Source of the DNA: DASYXT01 sp035934555
GTDB lineage: Bacteria > Verrucomicrobiota > Verrucomicrobiia > Limisphaerales > UBA8199
Length of the DNA stretch: 23,736 bases
Reading direction: 5' to 3'
Assembly: GCA_035934555.1 (NCBI GenBank)
Contig: DASYXT010000129.1
Location: 1-23,736, forward strand
The notes under the pieces are model-generated. The model ran no database searches. It was not told the origin of the DNA and worked only from the letters and a program-made list of their open reading frames with translations. Within the stretch, counting starts at the first letter, position 1; every line of letters begins with the position of its first letter. This document shows positions 8,410 to 16,341 of the stretch, one piece after another. Both the position numbers and the translations under genes were made by a program.

Positions 8410-8540
8410 CAGCTAGCCAAGAACGCTGCATGGTTTGGACCAATGACCATTCCTTGAAGTTCCTTGAATTAGAGTTCGCTTGCCGAAGGGGCGGCTATTT
8501 TGCTTGAACATCCGCCGCGCAATTTGCCACATCTGACGCG

Positions 8541-9290
8541 ATGATTGGCTCACACCGAAACGCTGGACTCAGGCTTGAAGTGACCAAAGATTACGCGGCG
8601 CTGAGCACGGCCGCGGCCGGCGTCATCCTGCAAGAGCTGCGCCACAAACCCGACCTGGTGTTGTGCGTCTCGGCGGGAGGGTCACCGACCGGCACGTATG
8701 AAGTGCTGGCGGAACATTACGCGTCGCGCCCGGCCTTGTTCCGCCGTATGCGGGTTCTGCAGATTGATGAATGGGGCGGTCTGCCGGCCAATAGTCCAGG
8801 CACTTGTCTCGCCGATCTCGAGCAGAAGGTGCTTGGCCCGCTTCAAATCCCACGAGAGCGTTGTCATTTATTTCGCAGCGACGCTGCGGAACCCGGGCGC
8901 GAATGCCAAAGCGTTCTCCGTTGGCTGGCGCGGAATGGGCCCATTGACATCTGCATCCTTGGGCTGGGTTTGAACGGCCACATCGCGATGAACGAGCCGG
9001 CTGAGGCACTCATTCCGTATCCGCATGTGGCGAAACTCGCGCCGCGATCGCTGCATCACCCGATGTTGGGCAAATCGGGTCCGCGCCCGCGGTATGGGCT
9101 GACGCTGGGCCTGGGCGATATTCTGCGCTCGCGCAAAATCGTTTTGCTGGTGAGCGGAACAAAAAAGCGCGCGATCGTTAAGCGCATGCTCAAGCCGCGC
9201 ATCAGCCCGCGCCTGCCCGCCTCGTTTCTGTGGCTGCATCCGGACGCGGCAGTAATTTGCGATCGGGCAGCAGCCGGAACGACAAAGTGA
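8541..9290 (+). CDS. Galactosamine/glucosamine-6-phosphate isomerase (deaminase) family
   Basis: Converts an amino-sugar 6-phosphate to a ketose 6-phosphate plus ammonia in the cytoplasm. Family landmarks are the phosphate-binding 'SAGGSPTGTYEVL' near residue 40, 'LQIDEWGGL' with the catalytic aspartate near 75, and 'GLGLNGHIAMNEPA', which carries the catalytic histidine and glutamate. The C-terminal 'PASFLWLHPDAAVICD' and the 'DEWGGL' form point to the galactosamine-6-P isomerase (AgaI-like) branch rather than classical NagB. 6-phosphogluconolactonase is a more distant alternative. It is 131 bases after the isomerase-like gene and only 7 bases before the next gene, so it is probably in one operon with the downstream oxidoreductases. 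Confidence 0.83.
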   Translation: MIGSHRNAGLRLEVTKDYAALSTAAAGVILQELRHKPDLVLCVSAGGSPTGTYEVLAEHYASRPALFRRMRVLQIDEWGGLPANSPGTCLADLEQKVLGPLQIPRERCHLFRSDAAEPGRECQSVLRWLARNGPIDICILGLGLNGHIAMNEPAEALIPYPHVAKLAPRSLHHPMLGKSGPRPRYGLTLGLGDILRSRKIVLLVSGTKKRAIVKRMLKPRISPRLPASFLWLHPDAAVICDRAAAGTTK

Positions 9291-9297
9291 CACAGCC

Positions 9298-10707
9298 ATG
9301 AAACGAATCTCTGGTTCGGCTCCCCCAAAAAAAGTGTTCGCGGGCGACAGTCGGGCAGGGGAAGACACGGGGATTTCGCGACGTCGTTTCCTGGCAGCAT
9401 CGTCGGCGGCCACCGCATTTTTATTTGTTCCAGGGCACGTTCTAGGCCAGGCGGGGCAACAGTCTGCGAATAACAAGCTGAATTTGGCAGGGATCGGGAT
9501 TGGCGGCCAAGGCGCCTGGGACCTGGAACAAGTCGCCACTGAAAACATTATTGCTTTATGCGATGTGGATTCGGGCTATGCAGCCAAGACATTTGCCAAG
9601 TACCCCCAAGCCAGGCGCTACAAGGATTTTCGCAAGCTGCTCGAGGCCGAGAAAAGCCTGGATGGTGTGGTGATTGCGACGCCGGACCATAATCACGCGA
9701 TCATCTCGATGGCGGCGATCCGGGCCGGCAAGCATGTCTATTGCGAAAAGCCGCTGACCCGGACGGTGGCTGAGGCGCGGGCCGTGACCGAGGCGGCGCG
9801 CCAGGCGAAGGTCGCCACTCAGATGGGCAATCAAGGCATGGCATTTGAAGGCAACCGGCTTATCAACGAGTGGCTGTGGGACGGCGCGATTGGCCCGGTC
9901 CACGAAGTCCATGTATGGTCGGACCGGCCCACGCATCGTGGCAAACTGCCGTTGTGGTGGGCCCAGGGCATTGAGCGTCCGACCGCTACACCGCCGGCTC
10001 CTGAGTCGCTGGATTGGGACCTGTGGCTGGGCCCGGCGCCCGCGCGCCCTTATAATCCGGCCTATGCCCCCTTTCGCTGGCGCGGGTGGTGGGATTTTGG
10101 CTCAGGCGGCATTGGCGACATGGGCATCCACAATATGGCGCCCGTTTTTTCTGCGCTGAAGCTTGGTCCGCCGCTCACCGTTCAGGCCAGCTCGACCCCG
10201 GTTTATCCGGAAACGGTTCCGCTGGCCTGCATGGTCCATTACAGCTTTGCTGGACGCGAAGGGATGCCGCCCGTTACGCTTCATTGGTACGATGGCGGAC
10301 TGTTGCCCGAGCGCCCCGCGGAACTGGAACCCAACCATCCGCTGGATCCCGAAGACGGCATCCTTTTCGTGGGTGAAAAAGGCAAGATGCTCGTGACTGG
10401 CTGGGGCGGCGAACACCCGCGCCTCTTGCCGGAGAAGCTCGATAAGCAGTACGTGCGACCGCCGAAGACGCTGGCACGCTCGATCGGGCACCACAAAGAA
10501 TGGCTCGCGGCGTGCCGGGGCGGACCGCCGGGACGCTCCAACTTCGACTTTGCCGGGCCGTTGACTGAGGCGGTGCTGCTGGGCAGCGTGTGCGTTCACA
10601 ATGGCGGTGATCCGCTGGTGTGGGATAGCCAGCAGTTAAAGATCACCAATGATCCCGATGCGAACCGCTTTTTGCGTTACGGCTACCGCACAGGCTGGAG
10701 CTTATGA
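9298..10707 (+). CDS. Tat-exported Gfo/Idh/MocA family oxidoreductase
   Basis: A second exported NAD(P)-dependent sugar oxidoreductase. The signal has a long n-region, then 'ISRRRFLAASSAATAFLFVP' and a likely cleavage near 'HVLGQAG'. The Rossmann loop is 'LAGIGIGGQGAWDL'. The canonical E-K-P catalytic lysine motif is present ('YCEKPLTRT'), unlike the paralogue at 4010-5527. Its C-terminal domain shares 'WWDFGSGGIGDMGIHNMAPV' and a closing 'RYGYRTGWSL' with that paralogue. It starts 7 bases after the amino-sugar isomerase stop and overlaps the next gene by ATGA, so it is co-transcribed and translationally coupled. 469 residues, normal for this exported group. Confidence 0.92.
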   Translation: MKRISGSAPPKKVFAGDSRAGEDTGISRRRFLAASSAATAFLFVPGHVLGQAGQQSANNKLNLAGIGIGGQGAWDLEQVATENIIALCDVDSGYAAKTFAKYPQARRYKDFRKLLEAEKSLDGVVIATPDHNHAIISMAAIRAGKHVYCEKPLTRTVAEARAVTEAARQAKVATQMGNQGMAFEGNRLINEWLWDGAIGPVHEVHVWSDRPTHRGKLPLWWAQGIERPTATPPAPESLDWDLWLGPAPARPYNPAYAPFRWRGWWDFGSGGIGDMGIHNMAPVFSALKLGPPLTVQASSTPVYPETVPLACMVHYSFAGREGMPPVTLHWYDGGLLPERPAELEPNHPLDPEDGILFVGEKGKMLVTGWGGEHPRLLPEKLDKQYVRPPKTLARSIGHHKEWLAACRGGPPGRSNFDFAGPLTEAVLLGSVCVHNGGDPLVWDSQQLKITNDPDANRFLRYGYRTGWSL

Positions 10708-11786
10708 GTGAAAAAGTCAGGGTCGGATTGATCGGGTCGGGTTTCGTTAGCGCGATTCATGTCGAGGCGCTCAAACCTTGCTCCGCCGCGGAGATAATCG
10801 CGGTCGCATCGCCTTCGCCGGGCAAAGCCGAGTCGTTCGCGCGCAAGCACGGCATCCGCAGGCACTTCGAGGATTACCGAAAGCTGCTCGAGATGGATGA
10901 ACTGGACCTAGTGCTCATCGGCATTCCCAATGATCTGCATTGCCAGGTGACGGTGGATGCGGCGGCCGCCGGCAAGCATATCGTGCTCGAAAAACCGATG
11001 TGCCTGAACCTGGCTGAAGCCGACCGCATGCTGGCGGCTTGCGCCAACGCGCGTGTGAAACTGATGTATGCGGAGGAGCTCTGCTTCGCGCCCAAGTATG
11101 TGCGGCTTAAGCAGCTTTTGGACAGCGGTGCCCTCGGTCAGCCCGTCCTGCTCAAGCAATCCGAAAAACACGATGGTCCGCATGCGCCGCATTTCTGGGA
11201 TGTGCGCCGGTCCGGCGGCGGCGTGACGATGGACATGGGTTGCCACGCCATCGAGTTCTTCCGTTGGATGCTCGGCCGCCCGGCCATCAGCACCGTGTAC
11301 GCGCAGATGAGCACCGCCGTCCACACCGACAAGACCGAAGGCGATGACAATTCACTGTTGATTGTGGAATTTGCCAACGGCGTCACCGCGCTGGCTGAGG
11401 AAAGCTGGACCAAGCTCGGCGGCATGGACGATCGCGCCGAGGTGCACGGCTCGAAGGGCGTCGCCTACGCGGACCTGCTGCATGGCAACTCGATCGAAAC
11501 CTACAGCGCGGTTGGTTACGATTACGCGGTCGAGAAAGCCGGCTCTACCGTCGGTTGGTCTTTCACCATGTACGAGGAGATCTGGAACTACGGTTTCGTG
11601 CAGGAGCTAGCCCATTTTGTGGACTGCGTAAGGCACGACCAGCCGCCATTGGTCACGGGTGAAGACGCGCGGGCTGTGCTGGAGGTGCTGTTCGCGGCCT
11701 ACGCATCGGCGGGGACGGGACGAAAGGTATCGCTGCCATTTAAGACGGACGTTGAGAAGCCTTTCGATCTCTGGCGGCCTCAATGA
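10704..11786 (+). CDS. Cytoplasmic Gfo/Idh/MocA family oxidoreductase
   Basis: A 360-residue NAD(P)-dependent sugar or inositol dehydrogenase-like enzyme without a signal peptide. The dinucleotide loop is 'VGLIGSGFVSAIHVEAL' at residues 6-22. The catalytic lysine motif 'VLEKPMCLNL' lies near 95, and the C-terminal domain has 'SGGGVTMDMGCHAIEFFRWM' with the active-site D-M-G-C-H. Its ATG overlaps the previous stop (ATGA). Pairing an exported and a cytoplasmic member in one operon suggests successive oxidation steps on the same sugar in two compartments, which is an inference. Substrate unknown. Confidence 0.92.
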   Translation: MSEKVRVGLIGSGFVSAIHVEALKPCSAAEIIAVASPSPGKAESFARKHGIRRHFEDYRKLLEMDELDLVLIGIPNDLHCQVTVDAAAAGKHIVLEKPMCLNLAEADRMLAACANARVKLMYAEELCFAPKYVRLKQLLDSGALGQPVLLKQSEKHDGPHAPHFWDVRRSGGGVTMDMGCHAIEFFRWMLGRPAISTVYAQMSTAVHTDKTEGDDNSLLIVEFANGVTALAEESWTKLGGMDDRAEVHGSKGVAYADLLHGNSIETYSAVGYDYAVEKAGSTVGWSFTMYEEIWNYGFVQELAHFVDCVRHDQPPLVTGEDARAVLEVLFAAYASAGTGRKVSLPFKTDVEKPFDLWRPQ

Positions 11787-11899
11787 ATTGAGAATTGGGA
11801 TACGGCGGCCAATGTTTGGGTTCCCACGCCGGTCTCGGCGAAGCGAACGCAATTTGCCCGTGCTTGCCACCTGCCTGAACGCAGGTAAAACTGGGTCCG

Positions 11900-12472
11900 A
11901 TGTTGCTGTTCCGTGAGAAGGTGCCGTCCGATTGGCTGCCGAAAGTGCTGGCGAATTTGCCGGCGGTGCTGGTGGACCACGCCCATTTGGAACGTAAAGC
12001 CGCCACCAGCGCGCTGAACCTTGAGAAATTTCGCGACCTTTTCCCCCGCGTCGATGACCTCAACGCGATTGCGATCGAGGAACTGCAGCATTTCCAACTC
12101 GTGCTCGGGTTGCTGCGCCGGCGCGGGATCCCCTTCGGCCAACCCTATCCCAGCCCGTGGATTCGGGGGCTGATGCACGCGATTCGGCCCGGTCACCGCA
12201 GCCAGGTCCTTGATCACTTGATCTGTTGCAGTCTTATCGAAGGCCGAAGCTGCGAGAAATTTCAAATGTTGGCCGAAGCGCTGAAGCCCGCCGACGCCGA
12301 ATTAGCTGCGTTTTACGCCGGATTGGTTGAGTCCGAGGGGAACCATTACGCGACCTATCTGCTGATGGCGCGAGCGCTGGACGAACCGGAAACCGACCGG
12401 CGCCTGGATTTCTACCTCGACCTGGACGCGCGCCTAATCCGCGAGCCGAATCCGTTGCCGATGCTGCACTAG
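11900..12472 (+). CDS. miaE: tRNA-(ms2io6A)-hydroxylase
   Basis: A ferritin-like diiron monooxygenase that hydroxylates the isopentenyl chain of ms2i6A at position 37 of tRNAs reading UNN codons. The metal ligands are clear: 'VDHAHLERKAATSAL' (E31), 'IEELQHF' (E-x2-H), 'LIEGRSCEKF' and 'VESEGNHYATYL'. 190 residues is the usual length. The ATG at 11900 gives a normal N-terminus, and no in-frame upstream start is needed. It stands alone, 113 bases after the oxidoreductase. The reaction needs substrate made by MiaA and MiaB, which are not in this window. Confidence 0.93.
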   Translation: MLLFREKVPSDWLPKVLANLPAVLVDHAHLERKAATSALNLEKFRDLFPRVDDLNAIAIEELQHFQLVLGLLRRRGIPFGQPYPSPWIRGLMHAIRPGHRSQVLDHLICCSLIEGRSCEKFQMLAEALKPADAELAAFYAGLVESEGNHYATYLLMARALDEPETDRRLDFYLDLDARLIREPNPLPMLH

Positions 12473-12626
12473 GGCGGTGTCTCGCAAGCGGGTTGGCATT
12501 TTTCCGGCAACGCGCGAATATTACGGCCCACAACGCGGGCTAGCTCAGGGTCGGCGCCCTGCTCGGGCTGCGGCTTTCGCCTTGGCATCTGCTCACCTCT
12601 CGCTCGACAAACTCGCTCGCCGCGGA

Positions 12627-13142
12627 TCAGGTTTCCTCCGGCTTTTTAGCGACTTCGGTTTGTGCGACGCTTTCCCGGGGGCCGAGCCGGGTTCGTTTGA
12701 GTTCGCCAGCTTGCTCCAATTGCCGCTCGGCGGCCGCGCTGAACCGGGTGAAGGGAATCGCTTCCAGGCGGGCGGGTTCGATGGGCTTGCCGGTGAGCTC
12801 ACAGCGTCCATAAGTGCCCTGGCGAATCCGGTTCATTGCCTCATCGATTTCATAGAGAGCATCCTGTTCCGATGAGAGCACGCCAAGCGCCAGGTCGCGG
12901 TCAAAAGTATCGGTGCCGGCATCGGCCATGTGGGTGCTGAAGGAGGGCTGCTCGTCGAGGGCGTCCCGGGCCAATGTCGCCTGGCGGCTCAGCAATGCCT
13001 CGCGCAGTTGAATCAGGCGATTATAGTGTGCTCGCCATTTGGCGGGGATGCGCGCTACAGCGCCGGGTGCGCCCAACACGTCGCGCGTGGCGGCTTTGGG
13101 TTTGCGCTGCCCTCGATGGGCAGCCTGCCTCTTACGTTCCAT
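12627..13142 (-). CDS. DksA/TraR-family protein with degenerate zinc finger
   Basis: Resembles DksA-type regulators that enter the RNA polymerase secondary channel. A basic N-terminus is followed by a predicted coiled-coil from about residue 40 to 110 ('LRDALDEQPS' region, 'DLALGVLSSEQDALYEIDEAMNRI'). Next comes the family signature 'GTYGRCELTGKPIEPARLEAIPFTRF'. The zinc finger usually has four cysteines (C-x2-C and a later C-x2-C), but only the first remains here, so zinc binding is unlikely. The ATG at 13142 was chosen as the first methionine before the conserved part; an in-frame GTG at 13220 would add 26 residues. Neither has a strong Shine-Dalgarno sequence. It is transcribed divergently from the DUF4142 gene. 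Confidence 0.8.
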   Translation of the reverse strand: MERKRQAAHRGQRKPKAATRDVLGAPGAVARIPAKWRAHYNRLIQLREALLSRQATLARDALDEQPSFSTHMADAGTDTFDRDLALGVLSSEQDALYEIDEAMNRIRQGTYGRCELTGKPIEPARLEAIPFTRFSAAAERQLEQAGELKRTRLGPRESVAQTEVAKKPEET

Positions 13143-13251
13143 CGATGTTAAACTGGCACAGGCACCCGGGAAATCAATAGGTGCGCGTGACTGGGGCAAA
13201 GCCCTCCTTGGCCGGGGCACCTGACGAGACTAAGTTGAGGAAAAGGAGATT

Positions 13252-13830
13252 ATGAAAGCGCTTACAACCATGGGAATTTTTGGAATAGCCGGTTCGCTGA
13301 TGCTGTTTGGTACTGCCGCGTTGGCACAAACCGGCCAGGGCAGCACGGACCCAAGCCAGCTCGGCAACGCAGGTTCACACGGACAGCTCTCGCAAAGCGA
13401 TTATCGCTTCTTCGAGAAGGCCGCCCGCGGCGGCATGGAAGAAGTCGAACTGGGTCAATTGGCACAACAAAAGGCCGCCAACCAGACCGTTCGCGACTTT
13501 GGCCAGAGAATGGTCCAGGACCACGGCAAGGCCAATGACGAGTTGAAACAGGTGGCGGCGCAGGAAGGTTTGGCGTTGCCCACCCGTATGTCGCGGTCTG
13601 AAAACTCGACCATGCAGCGGCTCCAGGGCTTGAACGGGGCGAGTTTCGACCAGGCCTACGCCAAAGACATGGTCAAAGACCACACCAAAGATGTGAGCGA
13701 TTTCCAAAAGGCTGCTCAAACGATTCAGAATTCTGCTCTGCGGGACTGGGCCCAGAAGACGCTGCCGGTGCTCCAGGAGCATCTGCGCCTCGCCAAGAGC
13801 ATGGAAGCCTCCCTGCAAAACCAGAAATAA
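13252..13830 (+). CDS. Secreted DUF4142 (ferritin-like) protein
   Basis: A 192-residue exported protein of unknown biochemical role; relatives are linked to envelope or stress functions. The first 25 residues (ending 'LFGTAALAQ') are a Sec signal peptide. The mature part is a four-helix bundle with the DUF4142 pattern 'RFFEKAARGGMEEVELGQLA', then 'ANQTVRDFGQRMVQDHGKAN', 'MVKDHTKDVSDFQKAA' and a final 'PVLQEHLRLAKSME'. A strong AAAAGGAG ribosome-binding site lies just before the ATG. It is the first gene after a divergent promoter region shared with the DksA-like gene. Confidence 0.9.
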   Translation: MKALTTMGIFGIAGSLMLFGTAALAQTGQGSTDPSQLGNAGSHGQLSQSDYRFFEKAARGGMEEVELGQLAQQKAANQTVRDFGQRMVQDHGKANDELKQVAAQEGLALPTRMSRSENSTMQRLQGLNGASFDQAYAKDMVKDHTKDVSDFQKAAQTIQNSALRDWAQKTLPVLQEHLRLAKSMEASLQNQK

Positions 13831-13844
13831 GGCATTCGGCCGGC

Positions 13845-13944
13845 GCGCGGACATTCGTGTCCGCAGCAGCGCCCGAATGTCAGCACGGCTCGGATTTGCT
13901 GCCGATTGTCAGGGTTACGTTGCTACGGACAGGAATGTCCGCGC
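13845..13944. repeat. REP/MITE-like inverted-repeat element
   Basis: Two 24-base arms, 13845-13868 and 13921-13944, are reverse complements of each other with only two mismatches. The spacer is 52 bases. Each arm contains its own small palindrome: GCGGACATTCGTGTCCGC on the left (7-bp stem with a TTCG loop) and CGGACAGGAATGTCCG on the right. The layout is typical of non-autonomous palindromic repeats scattered between genes. It follows the DUF4142 stop by 14 bases, so it may also end that transcript, although no T-run is present. Confidence 0.65.
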
Positions 13945-14051
13945 TCCGACCGTGTCAGTGGCCGATTACAGGTTGATTCCCGTTCGCCGCTCCCGTGTTG
14001 CCGGGCTTGACACCTCGCTTCGGCCAGCCGACGATGATAGCCGGTTCCTAT

Positions 14052-14126
14052 GCCGGCTTAGCTCAGTGGTAGAGCAGCAGTTTTGTAAACTGCGGGTCGT
14101 CGGTTCAATCCCGACAGCCGGCTCCA
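14052..14126 (+). tRNA. tRNA-Thr (anticodon UGU), CCA encoded
   Basis: The cloverleaf can be folded by eye. Acceptor GCCGGCT (14052-14058) pairs with AGCCGGC (14116-14122). The D-arm contains TAGCTCAGTGGTAGAGCA. The anticodon stem is GCAGT/ACTGC (14077-14081, 14089-14093) with loop TTTGTAA giving anticodon TGT, which reads ACA threonine codons. The T-arm contains GGTTCAATCCC. The discriminator T is followed by an encoded CCA at 14124-14126. The genes downstream look foreign, so its 3' end may have served as an integration site, but I found no second copy of the 3' end. Confidence 0.95.
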
Positions 14127-14231
14127 GCCGAAAATCGTCCACTCGGTTCATACTGGGACACTACCACAGCGGACCGCATTTCACATCCGAGCGCAACTGC
14201 CCCTATTGGCGGCAGGGAGGATTCGTTTGAG

Positions 14232-14932
14232 TCAGGCGTTTGGGCTTGGGGCGGGCGGTTGAGCGGCGGGTGCGGGCTTGGCACGGGGCCAGAGTTCGTC
14301 GGTGGTTTTGCGCAGGCGCGGCGGGAGGGCCTTGGGATTTTCCGGGCGAGTTGGGGAGGAGAAAGCTGTCCGGATGGCCTCGAGCTCGTCGATCACTTCC
14401 TGGTTTTTACTTCGGCGCCGCCAGCAGGTGGAAGAATCGTGATATTTCTGCAACTCGCGCAGTTCGCGGTTGAGATGAAAGATGATGGAGGAGACGGAGC
14501 GAAGTTTGGCGGGGTCCTGGACGAGTTGGCGGAGGGAATTGGGCTGGACGAGCCACTGGGAGAGGGTGGTGGCGAGGGCCTGAACAGGCGGGTTTCGAGG
14601 GCGAGGGTCTGTTCGGCGCGCCACTCGCGGTAACCGCCGCCGGTTTTCCAATTGGAGATGTTGCGAGGAGTGACAAAGATTTCGAGCTCTTCGAGAGCGG
14701 CGACGATGCGGAGATAGGGGACACCGTCGTAGATCATGCGGCTGACCATGTCGCGTTCGGGTTTGGGGAGCCGGGCGACGAGTCCATTGCGGCGGGTTCT
14801 GCGCGGGGGACTCGAAGGAGGTTGGGTGGCGGTTGCGGGAGCGGGTAGGATAGCCAAGGCCGGTGCGGGGTCGGGTGAGGCGGGTGCAGGCTGAGCGGCG
14901 GTGGCGGGAGCAGGTTCGTTTTGCGTGTTCAT
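14232..14932 (-). pseudogene. Frameshifted gene of a Verrucomicrobiota hypothetical family
   Basis: The start is MNTQNEPAP at 14932, followed by a low-complexity Pro/Ala stretch. A folded segment follows: 'NGLVARLPKPERDMVSRMIY' then 'VTPRNISNWKTGGGYREW', which looks like a helix-turn-helix arrangement. After 'LALETRL' (about 14585-14590) this frame becomes Ser/Pro-rich nonsense. The -1 frame instead continues sensibly as 'VQALATTLSQWLVQPNSLRQ', then 'SSIIFHLNRELRELQKYHDS', to a stop at 14232. One missing base explains it. No slippery heptamer is present at the junction, so a disrupted gene or a sequencing error is more likely than programmed frameshifting. Function unknown; mobile-element or DNA-binding roles are possible. 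Confidence 0.6.
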
Positions 14933-14984
14933 TGTTTTGTGGATATATCGCTGTTGATTCTGTTTGAGAGGTGCGAAAAAGTGG

Positions 14985-15037
14985 TTTTTACCTTCCAAAG
15001 GTTACCAACACCTACCAACGGTTACCGCGAGGTTACC
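14985..15037. repeat. Helically phased GGTTACC-type iterated repeats
   Basis: TACC-ending repeats recur with ends at 14992, 15006, 15016, 15026 and 15037. Three are exact GGTTACC (15000-15006, 15020-15026, 15031-15037) and others are ACCTACC and TTTTTACC. Most spacings are 10-11 bases, about one DNA turn, so a protein would bind all sites on one face. They lie 50-105 bases upstream of the frameshifted minus-strand gene and could form its control region or an iteron array. Confidence 0.55.
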
Positions 15038-15439
15038 GCAAGGCGTCGTTGGAACGACGATAGCTGCGGAGCCAGGCAGGTGATAAGCGGGCGGCGGACA
15101 ATAAGAGGGGCGGGTTTCCCGAGTACCGAAGAAGCGGCGTCTGCAGTGCATATCAACGTACAACTCGAACACAGGTTCTGAGGCCGGTCCGGCGAGTGCC
15201 GGCAGTGCGACTCGGGCTGTGCCGCGTGTCCAGTGTGCGAGTCAGACTTGACTAAGATTCAGACATTCAGACCGGTGTTTTAGCTGGCGTGGATTAATAA
15301 GCATAGCGAATGCCAGTTGGGGTAAGGTGTTCGCTAGTCAAAAACCTTCTCTCCGCCCGAAATCCGAGCTGTGTGGCATCAGCGACCGCTGTTGCCGAGC
15401 ACGCCTTAGAGGACGGCACGCGGGCCGGAGCGAAGTTCG
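15038..15439. other. Gap without a recognised gene
   Basis: No gene with supportable coding character was found on either strand across about 400 bases. A small CCGGC-GAGT-GCCGG hairpin occurs near 15188-15201. The stretch from about 15360 to 15445, up to the 3' end of the minus-strand operon, could be read on the plus strand as 'ATAVAEHALEDGTRAGAKF'. It has no start or ribosome site, and I suspect a dispersed repeat or a gene scrap. No terminator with a T-run is evident after the operon. Confidence 0.4.
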
Positions 15440-15847
15440 TTAAGTTGGGACGAACACAGCCATCGCGGCTAATTGCTGCGCGATACTTTTCTGAGCAGGT
15501 TTGTCCAGCGGCCAACCCGTGATGTGCGCATGTTGTGGGTTGTTCAAAAGAGGAGCGGGTTCGGTGCGCAACAGGGCCTTTGCGACGTCGGCAACAGTTA
15601 CGTCGGCTCGTCCGAAGAGTTTGGCGGAACGTTTTTCCGAAATGGTATAGGCGACGGTTTGACCGATTTGCCAAATCTGAGCTTCCGAAAGCTGGCCGTG
15701 ACGCGTGACAGACAAATTGAGGTCCTTAGGGGGTATAAAGGCGTCCTGCCGCAGGGTTTTGTCGGACCTCACCCATTGCGCAACCGTGACAAACCGGGCC
15801 AACAATTCATTTAGGGAAATCGGCGGCAACTGCCCCTGTCCGTTCAT
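15440..15847 (-). CDS. Third gene of TIGR04255 operon, unknown function
   Basis: 135 residues, soluble, with no signal or membrane segment. The N-terminal half is 'LPPISLNELLARFVTVAQWV' and a segment about cloned-like residues 'KTLRQDAFIPPKDLNLSVTR'. The C-terminal half has 'LFGRADVTVADVAKALL', then 'LLNNPQHAHITGWPLDKPAQ' and 'KSIAQQLAAMA'. The 'NNPxHAHITGWPxDKxxQK' pattern looks like a conserved signature, but I cannot attach it to a named domain. The ATG overlaps the stop of the upstream gene (ATGA), so it is translationally coupled to it. Most likely a partner in one functional unit with the two genes before it. Confidence 0.75.
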   Translation of the reverse strand: MNGQGQLPPISLNELLARFVTVAQWVRSDKTLRQDAFIPPKDLNLSVTRHGQLSEAQIWQIGQTVAYTISEKRSAKLFGRADVTVADVAKALLRTEPAPLLNNPQHAHITGWPLDKPAQKSIAQQLAAMAVFVPT

Positions 15848-16341
15848 ACGGCATGCACGCGGCCTACTAGCTCGAGAACGGATTTTGGCATTTCGCCCAG
15901 AAACACTTCCGTGCCAAAGGCCTTGTTCGGCCCAAGGAGGGCTGAGTAGTGCAGATCGCCCTCAGGACTAATGCTGACAGATAGAGTTCTGTGGGGAGAA
16001 ACGTACCATTCAAACGCGATTTGGCCGTCCGGCTCTGCCGAAATCGACGGTGCACGAGTCCCGAGCGGCAGCGCTTCAATAAACCGAAACGCGTTCCGAT
16101 ACGTTGCTGCGGTTACAGCTTCTGCACCATAACCATCCCAGCCAGGAGTGTTCGCGCCCTCTGCCACACCGAGGAGCTCCGCAAAAAGCTCATGGCTTTG
16201 CAAACCAAGTGCGTACGACGCTTGTAACCGGCGACGACTTTCACCGGCCTGGCAAGCGACGAACCGAGCGGCGTCACTCGCACCCGCTGTGGTTGGACCG
16301 CCAAGAGATATGAGGGCTGTTGCGGTCATTTCCAGTATCAT
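15844..16341 (-). CDS. Second gene of TIGR04255 operon, unknown function
   Basis: 165 residues, soluble. A variable helical N-terminal part ('QSHELFAELLGVAEGA') leads to 'WDGYGAEAVTAATYRNAFRF' and 'IEALPLGTRAPSISAEPDGQ'. A beta-rich end follows ('IAFEWYVSPHRTLSVSISPE', 'LHYSALLGPNKAFGTEVFLG'). The 'WDGYGA...V...TY..A..F..ALP' arrangement is one I associate with small uncharacterised bacterial proteins; no catalytic motif is obvious. Its start overlaps the TIGR04255 stop (ATGA at 16338-16341) and its stop overlaps the next start, so all three genes are coupled. An internal ATG at residue 5 is a less likely start. Confidence 0.75.
   Translation of the reverse strand: MILEMTATALISLGGPTTAGASDAARFVACQAGESRRRLQASYALGLQSHELFAELLGVAEGANTPGWDGYGAEAVTAATYRNAFRFIEALPLGTRAPSISAEPDGQIAFEWYVSPHRTLSVSISPEGDLHYSALLGPNKAFGTEVFLGEMPKSVLELVGRVHAV

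Noticed and set aside
14585..14596. Programmed -1 frameshift site
   Set aside because: No X-XXY-YYZ heptamer lies in the right frame at the junction, and no clear stimulatory hairpin was seen.
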